Below, piece after piece: positions 1 to 9,321 of a DNA stretch of 64,000 bases. Where the stretch lies: contig JBAIAA010001115.1 of NCBI GenBank assembly GCA_037893245.1, positions 124,001-188,000 of the forward strand. Reading direction: 5' to 3'. The DNA is from Crossaster papposus. Its lineage: Eukaryota; Echinodermata; Asteroidea; Velatida; Solasteridae. The number at the start of each line of letters is the position of its first letter. Within the stretch, counting starts at the first letter, position 1. Made by a program: the position numbers and the translations under genes. The notes under the pieces are model-generated. The model saw nothing but the letters and a program-made list of their open reading frames with translations. It had not been told where the DNA came from and did no database searches.

Positions 1-217
1 TATTACGGCATAGGCCTATGCCGCCAGTGACCTTACGCTTGAATCTCAAAGTTGTGGTCTCTTCCGGTGAGTATTTTGGCGATATGTTAGCTCAGATGTG
101 GAGCTGGTGAGTGTCTCTTCATTCTCCAACAAAGTTGAGGTTCGCAGCTCAGAAATAAGTCGAGAAAATTGTCCTCATTCGCAGCCATGTTTACTTTTGT
201 TTATGTATGTACACGTG
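1..217 (+). repeat. Reference 217-bp monomer, A-class head
   Basis: This is a clean example of the basic unit, with the arbitrary start set at TATT. Within it: an 18-bp palindrome at 6-23; the A-class head (TTACGG, CCTTACGC, then GTTGTGGTCTC); CCGGTGAGTATTTT at 64-77; TTAGCTCAG at 87-95; GGTTCGC at 139-145; TCGAGAAAATT at 160-170; TTCGCAGCCATG at 179-190; and a T-rich tail ending ATGTATGTACACGTG. The A-class head usually alternates irregularly with the B class along the array. The monomer is about 45% G+C. No function is assigned. Confidence 0.93.
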
Positions 218-434
218 TATTGCTGCACAGGCCTATGCCGCCAGTGACCTGACGCATGAGTCTCAAAGTTTGGGTTCCTTCCGGTAAGAATTTTGGTGAT
301 ATTTTAGCGCAGATGTGGAGCTGGTGAGTGTCTCATCATCCTCCAAAAAAGTTGAGGTTCGCATCTCAGATATAAGTCGAAAAAATTGTCCTCATTCGCA
401 GCCATGTTTAATTATGTGTATGTATGTACACGTG
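218..434 (+). repeat. Reference 217-bp monomer, B-class head
   Basis: The second monomer of the window shows the B-class head: TTGCTGC in place of TTACGGC, CCTGACGC in place of CCTTACGC, and GTTTGGGT in place of GTTGTGGT. It also carries the GTAAGAATTTTGGTGATATTTTAGC variant of the middle region instead of GTGAGTATTTTGGCGATATGTTAGC. The head differences are linked to each other in most monomers, so the classes are useful for tracing recombination. A monomer that joins one left head marker to the other right marker is a likely exchange product. Confidence 0.9.
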
Positions 435-651
435 TATTGCCGCATAGACCTATGCCGCCAGTGACCTGACGCATGAGTCTCAAAGTTTGGGTCCCTTCTG
501 GTGAGTATTTTGGCGATATGTTAGCTCAGATGTGGAGCTGGTGAGTATCTCATCATCCTCTAACAAAGTTGAGGTTCGCATCTCAGATATAAGTCGAGAA
601 AATTATCCTCCTTCGCAGCCATGTTTACTTCTGTATATGTATGTACACGTG

Positions 652-840
652 TATTGCCGCATAGGCCTATGCCGTCAGTGTCCTGACGCATGAGTCTCAC
701 AGTTTGGTTCACATGTGGAGCTGATGAGTGACTCTTCATTCTGGAACAACGTTGAGATTCCCAGCTCAGATATAAGTCGAGAAAATAATCCTCATTCGCA
801 GCCATGTTTTCTTCTATGTATGTACATGTATGTACACGTG
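652..840 (+). repeat. Divergent, internally deleted monomer (189 bp)
   Basis: This is the most diverged monomer I found. It has the long-class tail with doubled ATGTATGTAC, but 34 bp are missing between AGTTTGG and ACATGTGGAG, which removes the CCGGTGAG segment and the TTAGCTCAG (A-box-like) motif. It also carries private substitutions: GTCAGTGTCC, GATGAGTGACTC, TCTGGAACAACG, GAGATTCCCAG and AAAATAATCC. Unlike the other deleted monomers, I saw no second copy in the window. Loss of homogeneity is typical of monomers near an array edge or of older, non-amplified copies. Which applies here cannot be told from this window. Confidence 0.85.
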
Positions 841-920
841 TATTGCTGCATAGGCCTATGCCGCCAGTGACCTGACGCATGAGTCTCAAAGTTTGGGTCT
901 CTTCTGGTGATTATTTTGGC

Positions 921-999
921 GATATGTTAGCTCAGATGTGGAGCTGGTGAGTGTCTCATCATCCTCCAACAAAGTTGAGGTTCGCAGCTCAGATATAAG
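921..999 (+). promoter_or_regulatory. tRNA-like core with Pol III A-box/B-box-like motifs (representative)
   Basis: TAGCTCAG (928-935) matches the first eight positions of the tRNA A box (TRGCNNAG) and is followed by GTGG. GCTC (930-933) and GAGC (941-944) form a 4-bp stem with a 7-nt loop, as in a D arm. GGTGA (946-950) can pair with TCATC (959-963), with one G-U pair, around an 8-nt loop like an anticodon arm. TTGAG (975-979) pairs with CTCAG (988-992) around GTTCGCAG, resembling a T arm; GGTTCGCAGCT (979-989) is B-box-like with mismatches. The A-to-B distance is 51 bp and total length is 79 nt, close to a tRNA. There is no convincing acceptor stem and two arms have oversized loops. It could be a degenerate tRNA-derived SINE head, or coincidence fixed by amplification. 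The same pattern recurs in most monomers, for example 4825-4903. Confidence 0.42.
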
Positions 1000-1483
1000 T
1001 CGAGAAAATTATCCTCATTCGCAGCCACGTTTACTTTTGTTTATGTATGTACACGTGTATTGCTGCATAGACCTATGCCGCCAGTGATCTGACGCATGAG
1101 TCTCAAAGTTTGGGTCCCTTCTGGTGAGTATTTTGGCGATATGTTAGCTCAGATGTGGAGCTGGTGAGTGTCTCATCATCTTCCAACAAAGTTGAGGTGC
1201 GCATCTCAGATATAAGTCGAGAAAATTATCCTCCTTTGCAGCCATGTTTACTTCTGTTTATGTATGTACACGTGGATTGCTGCATAGGCCTATGCCGCCA
1301 GTAACCTGACGCATGAGTCTCAACGTTTGGGTCTCTTCCGGTGAAAATTTTGGCGATATGTTAGCTCAGATGTGGATCTGGTGAGTGTCTCATCATCCTC
1401 CAACAAAGTTGAGGTTCGCAGCTCAGATATAAGTCGATAAAATTATCCTCATTCGCAGCCATGTTTACTTCTGTTTATGTATG

Positions 1484-1514
1484 TACACGTGTATTACGGC
1501 ATAGGCCTATGCCG
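1484..1514. repeat. Paired palindromes at the monomer boundary (representative)
   Basis: TACACGTGTA (1484-1493) is a perfect 10-bp palindrome containing the E-box core CACGTG. Three bases later CGGCATAGGCCTATGCCG (1497-1514) is a perfect 18-bp palindrome. The pair recurs once per monomer. In B-class heads the second palindrome is shortened to the 14-bp core GCATAGGCCTATGC, because TGCTG replaces TACGG. Local variants weaken it (GGCGTATG, AGACCTATG) or replace it by the smaller palindrome GGCATATGCC (for example at 4100, 10621 and 17577). Such dyads could form hairpins or cruciforms or bind a dimeric protein. Neither is shown by the sequence alone. Confidence 0.9.
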
Positions 1515-2800
1515 CCAGTGACCTTACGCTTGAGTCTCAAAGTTGTGGTCTCTTCCGGTGAGAATTTTGGCGATATGTTAGCTCAGATGTGGAGCTGGTG
1601 AGTGTCTCATCATCCTCCTACAAAGTTGAGGTTCGCGGCTCCGATATAAGTCGAGAAAATTGTCCTCATTCGCAGCCATGTTTACTTCTGTTTATGTATG
1701 TACACGTGTATTGCTGCATAGACCTATGCCGCCAGTGATCTGACGCATGAGTCTCAAAGTTTGGGTCCCTTCTGGTGAGTATTTTGGCGATATGTTAGCT
1801 CAGATGTGGAGCTGGTGATTGTCTCATCATCTTCCAACAAAGTTGAGGTGCGCATCTCAGATATAAGTCGAGAAAATTATCCTCCTTTGCAGCCATGTTT
1901 ACTTCTGTTTATGTATGTACACGTGGATTGCTGGATAGGCCTATGCCGCCAGTAACCTGACGCATGAGTCTCAACGTTTGGGTCCCATCCGGTGAGAATT
2001 TTGGCGATATGTTAGGTCAGATGTGGATCTGGTGAGTGTCTCATCATCCTCCAACAAAGTTGAGGTTCGCAGCTCAGATATAAGTCGATAAAATTATCGT
2101 CATTCGCAGCCATGTTTACTTCTGTTTATGTATGTAAACGTGTATTACGGCATCGGCCTATGCCGCCAGTGACCTGACGCATGAGTCTCAAAGTTTGGGT
2201 TCTTTCCGGTAATAATTTTGGTGATATTTTAGCGCAGATGTGGAGAGTGTCTCATCATCCTCCAAAAAAAGTTGAGGTTCGCATCTCAGATATAAGTCGA
2301 GAAAATTGTCCTCATTCGCAGCCATGTTTAATTATGTGTATGTATGTACACGTGTATTGCCGCATAGACCTATGCCGCCAGTGACCTGACGCATGAGTCT
2401 CAAAGTTTGGGTCCCTTCTGGTGAGTATTTTGGCGATATGTTAGCTCAGATGTGGAGCTAGTGAGTGTCTCTTCATTCTCCAACAAAGTTGAGGTTCGCA
2501 GCTCAGATATAAGTCGATAAAATTATCCTCATTCGCAGCCATGTTTTCTTTTGTTTATGTATGTACACGTGTACTGCTGTATAGGCCTATGCCGCCAGTG
2601 ATCTGACGCATGAGTCTCAAAGTTTGGGTTCCTTCCGGTAAGAATTTTGGTGATATTTTAGCTCAGATGTGGAGCTGGTGAGTGCCTCATCATCCTCCAA
2701 CAAAGTTGAGGTTCGCATCTCAGATATAAGTCGAGAAAATTACCCTCCTTCACAGCAATGTTTACTTCTGTTTATGTATGCACACGTGTATTGCTGCATA
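1504..2800 (+). repeat. 6-mer unit, first copy (1297 bp)
   Basis: These six monomers correspond to the tandem 1303-bp units further right. They share CCTCCTACAAAG, GCTGGATAGG, TTATCGTCATTCG, GGCATCGGCC and a run of seven A in the TCCAAAAAAAG segment. This copy lacks 6 bp in TGGAGCTGGTGAGTG near 2244, leaving TGGAGAGTG, which the other two copies retain. The missing bases are therefore probably a private loss here, and the later units were copied from an intact version. Confidence 0.85.
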
Positions 2801-5800
2801 GGCCTATGCCGCCAGTGACCTGACGCATGAGTCTCAAAGTTTGGGTCTTTTCCGGTGAGTATTTTGGCGATATGTTAGCTCAGATATGGACCTGGTGAGT
2901 GTCTCATCATCCTCCAACAAAGTTGAGGTTCGCAGCTCAGATATAAGTCGAGAAAATTGTCCTCATTCGCAGCCATGTTTACTTTTGTTTATGTATGTAC
3001 ACGTGTATTGCTGCATAGGCCTATGCCGCCAGTGACCTGACGCACGAGTCTCAAAGTTTGGGTCTCTTCCGGTGAGATTTTTGGCGATATGTTAGCTCAG
3101 ATGTGGAGCTGGTGAGTGTCTCATCATCCTCCAACAAAGTTGAGGTTCGCAGCTCAGATATAAGTCGAGAAAATTATCCTCATTCGCAGCCATGTTTACT
3201 TCTGTTTATGTATGTACACGTGTATTACGGCATAGGCCTATGCCGCCAGTGACCTTACGCTTGAGTCTCAAAGTTGTGGTCTCTTCCGGTGTGTATTTAG
3301 CGATATGTTAGCTCAGATGTGGAGCTGGTGAGTGTCTCTTCATTCTCCAACAAAGTTGAGGTTCGCAGCTCAGATATAAGTCGAGAAAATTGTCCTCATT
3401 CGCAGCCATGTTTACTTTTGTTTATGTATGTACACGTGTATTGCTGCATAGGCCTATGCCGCCAGTGACCTGACGCGTGAGTCTCAAAGTTTGGGTTCCT
3501 ACCGGTAAGAATTTTGGTGATATTTTAGCTCAGATGTGGAGCTGGTGAGTGTCTCATCATCTTCCAACAAAGTTGAGGTGCGCATCTCAGATACAAGTCG
3601 AGAAAATTATCCTCCTTCGCAGCCATATTTACTTCTGTTTATGTATGTACACGTGTATTACAGCATAGACCTATGCCGCCAGTGACCTTACGCATGAGTC
3701 TCAAAGTTTGGGTCCTTTTGGTGTGTATTTTGGCGATATGTTAGCTCAGATGTGGAGCTGGTGAGTGTCTCTTCATTCTCCAACAAAGTTGAGGTTCGCA
3801 GCTCAGAAATAAGTCGCGCAAATTGTCCTCATTCGCAGCCATGTTTACTTTTGTTTATGTATGTACACGTGTATTGGGTATAGGCCTATGCCGCCAGTGA
3901 TCTGACGCATGAGTCTCAAAGTTTGGGTTCCTTCCGGTAAGAATTTTGGTGATATTTTAGCTCAGATGTGGAGCTGGTGAGTGCCTCATCATCCTCCAAC
4001 AAAGTTGAGGTTCGCATCTCAGATATAAGTCGAGAAAATTATCCTCCTTCACAGCAATGTTTACTTCTGTTTATGTATGCACACGTGTATTGCTGCATAG
4101 GCATATGCCGCCAGTGACCTGACGCATGAGTCTCAAAGTTTGGGTCTTTTCCGGTGAGTATTTTGGCGATATGTTAGCTCAGATATGGACCTGGTGAGTG
4201 TCTCATCATCCTCCAACAAAGTTGAGGTTCGCAGCTCAGATATAAGTCGAGAAAATTGTCCTCATTCGCAGCCATGTTTACTTTTGTTTATGTATGTACA
4301 CGTGTATTGCTGCATAGGCCTATGCCGCCAGTGACCTGACACATGAGTCTCAAAGTTTGGATCCCTTCTGGTGAGTATTTTGGCGATATGTTAGCTCAGA
4401 TGTGGAGCTGGTGAGTGTCTCTTCATTCTCCAACAAAGTTGAGGTTCGCAGCTCAGATATAAGTCGAGAAAATTGTCCTCATTCGCAGCCATGTTTACTT
4501 TTGTTTATGTATGTACACGTGTATTGCTGCATAGGCCTATGCCGCCAGTGACCTGACGCGTGAGTCTCAAAGTTGGGGTTTCTTCCGGTAAGAATTTTGG
4601 TGATATTTTAGCTCAGATGTGGAGCTGGTGAGTGTCTCATCATCCTCCAACAAAGTTGAGGTTCGCATCTCACATATAAGTCGACAAAATTGTCCTCATT
4701 CGCAGCCATGTTTTCTTCTATGTATGTACATGTATGTACACGTGTATTGCTGCATAGGCCTATGCCGCCAGTGACCTGACGCATCAGTCTCAACGTTTGG
4801 GTCTCTTTCGGTGGGAATTTTGGCGATATGTTAGCTCAGATGTGGAGCTGGTGAGTGTCTCATCATCCTCCAACAAAGTTGAGGTTCGCAGCTCAGATAT
4901 AAGTCGAGAAAATTATCCTCATTCGCAGCCATGTTTACTTCTGTTTATGTATGTACACGTGTATTACGGCATAGGCCTATGCCGCCAGTGACCTTACGCT
5001 GGAGTCTCAAAGTTGTGGTCTCTTCCGGTGTGTATTTTAGCGATATGTTTGCTCAGATGTGGAGCTGGTGAGTGTCTCTTCATTCTCCAACAAAGTTGAG
5101 GTTCGCAGCTCAGATATAAGTCGAGAATATTTTCCTCATTCGCAGCCATGTTTACTTCTGTTTATGTATGTACACATGTATTACGGCATAGGCCTATGCC
5201 GCCAGTGACCTTACGCTTGAGTCTCAAAGTTGTTGTCTCTTCCGGTGAGTATTTTGGCGATATGTTAGTTCAGATGTGGAGCTGGTGAGTGTCTCTTCAT
5301 TCTCCAACAAAGTTGAGGTTCGCGGCTCAGATATAAGTCGAGAAAATTGTCCTCATTCGCAGCCATGTTTTCTTCTATGTATGTACATGTATGTACACGT
5401 GTATTGCTGCATAGGCCTATGCCGCCAGTGACCTGACGCATGAGTCTCAACGTTTGGGTCCCTTCCGGTGAGAATTTTGGCGATATGTTAGATCAGATGT
5501 GGAGCTGGTGAGTGTCTCGTCATCCTCCAACAAAGTTGAGGTTCGCAGCTCAGATATAAGTCGAGAAAATTGTCCTCATTCGCAGCCATGTTTACTTTTG
5601 TTTATGTATGTACACGTGTATTGCTGCATAGGCCTATGCCGCCAGTGACCTGACGCGTGAGTCTCAAAGTTCGGGTTTCTTCCGGTAAGAATTTTGGTGA
5701 TATGTTAGCTCAGATGTGGAGCTAGTGAGTGTCTCTTCATTCTCCAACAAAGTTGAGGTTCGCAGCTCAGATATAAGTCGATAAAATTATCCTCATTCGC

Positions 5801-6715
5801 AGCCATGTTTTCTTTTGTTTATGTATGTACACGTGTACTGCTGTATAGGCCTATGCCGCCAGTGATCTGACGCATGAGTCTCAAAGTTTGGGTTCCTTCC
5901 GGTAAGAATTTTGGTGATATTTTAGCTCAGATGTGGAGCTGGTGAGTGCCTCATCATCCTCCAACAAAGTTGAGGTTCGCATCTCAGATATAAGTCGAGA
6001 AAATTACCCTCCTTCACAGCAATGTTTACTTCTGTTTATGTATGCACACGTGTATTGCTGCATAGGCCTATGCCGCCAGTGACCTGACGCATGAGTCTCA
6101 AAGTTTGGGTCTTTTCCGGTGAGTATTTTGGCGATATGTTAGCTCAGATATGGACCTGGTGAATGTCTCATCATCCTCCAACAAAGTTGAGGTTCGCAGC
6201 TCAGATATAAGTCGAGAAAATTATCCTCATTCGCAGCCACGTTTACTTTTGTTTATGTATGTACACGTGTATTGCTGCATAGACCTATGCCGCCAGTGAT
6301 CTGACGCATGAGTCTCAAAGTTTGGGTCCCTTCTGGTGAGTATTTTGGCGATATGTTAGCTCAGATGTGGAGCTGGTGAGTGTCTCATCATCTTCCAACA
6401 AAGTTGAGGTGCGCATCTCAGATATAAGTCGAGAAAATTATCCTCCTTTGCAGCCATGTTTACTTCTGTTTATGTATGTACACGTGGATTGCTGCATAGG
6501 CCTATGCCGCCAGTAACCTGACGCATGAGTCTCAACGTTTGGGTCTCTTCCGGTGAAAATTTTGGCGATATGTTAGCTCAGATGTGGATCTGGTGAGTGT
6601 CTCATCATCCTCCAACAAAGTTGAGGTTCGCAGCTCAGATATAAGTCGATAAAATTATCCTCATTCGCAGCCATGTTTACTTCTGTTTATGTATGTACAC
6701 GTGTATTACGGCATA

Positions 6716-8018
6716 GGCCTATGCCGCCAGTGACCTTACGCTTGAGTCTCAAAGTTGTGGTCTCTTCCGGTGAGAATTTTGGCGATATGTTAGCTCAGAT
6801 GTGGAGCTGGTGAGTGTCTCATCATCCTCCTACAAAGTTGAGGTTCGCGGCTCCGATATAAGTCGAGAAAATTGTCCTCATTCGCAGCCATGTTTACTTC
6901 TGTTTATGTATGTACACGTGTATTGCTGCATAGACCTATGCCGCCAGTGATCTGACGCATGAGTCTCAAAGTTTGGGTCCCTTCTGGTGAGTATTTTGGC
7001 GATATGTTAGCTCAGATGTGGAGCTGGTGATTGTCTCATCATCTTCCAACAAAGTTGAGGTGCGCATCTCAGATATAAGTCGAGAAAATTATCCTCCTTT
7101 GCAGCCATGTTTACTTCTGTTTATGTATGTACACGTGGATTGCTGGATAGGCCTATGCCGCCAGTAACCTGACGCATGAGTCTCAACGTTTGGGTCCCAT
7201 CCGGTGAGAATTTTGGCGATATGTTAGGTCAGATGTGGATCTGGTGAGTGTATCATCATCCTCCAACAAAGTTGAGGTTCGCAGCTCAGATATAAGTCGA
7301 TAAAATTATCGTCATTCGCAGCCATGTTTACTTCTGTTTATGTATGTAAACGTGTATTACGGCATCGGCCTATGCCGCCAGTGACCTGACGCATGAGTCT
7401 CAAAGTTTGGGTTCTTTCCGGTAATAATTTTGGTGATATTTTAGCGCAGATGTGGAGCTGGTGAGTGTCTCATCATCCTCCAAAAAAAGTTGAGGTTCGC
7501 ATCTCAGATATAAGTCGAGAAAATTGTCCTCATTCGCAGCCATGTTTAATTATGTGTATGTATGTACACGTGTATTGCCGCATAGACCTATGCCGCCAGT
7601 GACCTGACGCATGAGTCTCAAAGTTTGGGTCCCTTCTGGTGAGTATTTTGGCGATATGTTAGCTCAGATGTGGAGCTAGTGAGTGTCTCTTCATTCTCCA
7701 ACAAAGTTGAGGTTCGCAGCTCAGATATAAGTCGATAAAATTATCCTCATTCGCAGCCATGTTTTCTTTTGTTTATGTATGTACACGTGTACTGCTGTAT
7801 AGGCCTATGCCGCCAGTGATCTGACGCATGAGTCTCAAAGTTTGGGTTCCTTCCGGTAAGAATTTTGGTGATATTTTAGCTCAGATGTGGAGCTGGTGAG
7901 TGCCTCATCATCCTCCAACAAAGTTGAGGTTCGCATCTCAGATATAAGTCGAGAAAATTACCCTCCTTCACAGCAATGTTTACTTCTGTTTATGTATGCA
8001 CACGTGTATTGCTGCATA
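6716..8018 (+). repeat. Tandem 6-mer HOR unit (1303 bp), copy 1 of pair
   Basis: Six 217-bp monomers plus one inserted A give 1303 bp. The unit is directly followed by a near-identical copy with CCTCCTACAAAG at 6826 and 8129. Shared private markers include GCTGGATAGG, GTATCATCATCC and GTAAACGTG. GTATCATCATCC is in both tandem copies but not in the 1.5-2.8 kb relative, which has GTCTCATCATCC. The tandem pair therefore arose after the longer block had been duplicated. Confidence 0.88.
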
Positions 8019-9321
8019 GGCCTATGCCGCCAGTGACCTTACGCTTGAGTCTCAAAGTTGTGGTCTCTTCCGGTGAGAATTTTGGCGATATGTTAGCTCA
8101 GATGTGGAGCTGGTGAGTGTCTCATCATCCTCCTACAAAGTTGAGGTTCGCGGCTCCGATATAAGTCGAGAAAATTGTCCTCATTCGCAGCCATGTTTAC
8201 TTCTGTTTATGTATGTACACGTGTATTGCTGCATAGACCTATGCCGCCAGTGATCTGACGCATGAGTCTCAAAGTTTGGGTCCCTTCTGGTGAGTATTTT
8301 GGCGATATGTTAGCTCAGATGTGGAGCTGGTGATTGTCTCATCATCTTCCAACAAAGTTGAGGTGCGCATCTCAGATATAAGTCGAGAAAATTATCCTCC
8401 TTTGCAGCCATGTTTACTTCTGTTTATGTATGTACACGTGGATTGCTGGATAGGCCTATGCCGCCAGTAACCTGACGCATGAGTCTCAACGTTTGGGTCC
8501 CATCCGGTGAGAATTTTGGCGATATGTTAGGTCAGATGTGGATCTGGTGAGTGTATCATCATCCTCCAACAAAGTTGAGGTTCGCAGCTCAGATATAAGT
8601 CGATAAAATTATCGTCATTCGCAGCCATGTTTACTTCTGTTTATGTATGTAAACGTGTATTACGGCATCGGCCTATGCCGCCAGTGACCTGACGCATGAG
8701 TCTCAAAGTTTGGGTTCTTTCCGGTAATAATTTTGGTGATATTTTAGCGCAGATGTGGAGCTGGTGAGTGTCTCATCATCCTCCAAAAAAAGTTGAGGTT
8801 CGCATCTCAGATATAAGTCGAGAAAATTGTCCTCATTCGCAGCCATGTTTAATTATGTGTATGTATGTACACGTGTATTGCCGCATAGACCTATGCCGCC
8901 AGTGACCTGACGCATGAGTCTCAAAGTTTGGGTCCCTTCTGGTGAGTATTTTGGCGATATGTTAGCTCAGATGTGGAGCTAGTGAGTGTCTCTTCATTCT
9001 CCAACAAAGTTGAGGTTCGCAGCTCAGATATAAGTCGATAAAATTATCCTCATTCGCAGCCATGTTTTCTTTTGTTTATGTATGTACACGTGTACTGCTG
9101 TATAGGCCTATGCCGCCAGTGATCTGACGCATGAGTCTCAAAGTTTGGGTTCCTTCCGGTAAGAATTTTGGTGATATTTTAGCTCAGATGTGGAGCTGGT
9201 GAGTGCCTCATCATCCTCCAACAAAGTTGAGGTTCGCATCTCAGATATAAGTCGAGAAAATTACCCTCCTTCACAGCAATGTTTACTTCTGTTTATGTAT
9301 GCACACGTGTATTGCTGCATA
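8019..9321 (+). repeat. Tandem 6-mer HOR unit (1303 bp), copy 2 of pair
   Basis: This is the second tandem copy. Its left junction is a chimeric monomer: the left half has the B-class marker TTGCTGC (about 8009-8015) and the right half has the A-class CCTTACGC (about 8037-8044). The exchange therefore lies between roughly 8015 and 8039, an interval filled by the GCATAGGCCTATGC palindrome and GCCGCCAGTGA. The right end rejoins the longer block in the normal B-class context. Confidence 0.87.

Larger units (their letters stand above)
970..5190 (+). repeat. 4.2-kb multi-monomer block, copy 1
   Basis: This run of about 19 monomers is repeated further right. Private markers keep a constant offset: GCAGCCACG at 1021 and 6233, and CCTCCTACAAAG at 1614 and 6826 (5212 bp). 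From about 2800 the offset becomes 6521 bp, for example GTCTTTT at 2845 and 9366. The change in offset (1309) equals the extra 1303-bp unit present in the second copy plus a 6-bp deletion near 2244 in this copy. The block ends at ACACATGTATT near 5190, after which the two copies diverge. Confidence 0.85.

Noticed and set aside
470-490. AP-1-like site in TGACGCATGAGTCTCA
   Set aside because: TGAGTCTCA is only a partial match to TGAGTCA, and it lies in the variable head region (variants TGACACATGAG, TTACGCTTGAG). This is too weak to annotate.
921-999. Functional tRNA gene
   Set aside because: The arms are suggestive, but the acceptor stem does not pair properly, the anticodon- and T-like loops are 8 nt and the variable region is long. 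It is kept only as a tRNA-like or Pol III-promoter-like element.
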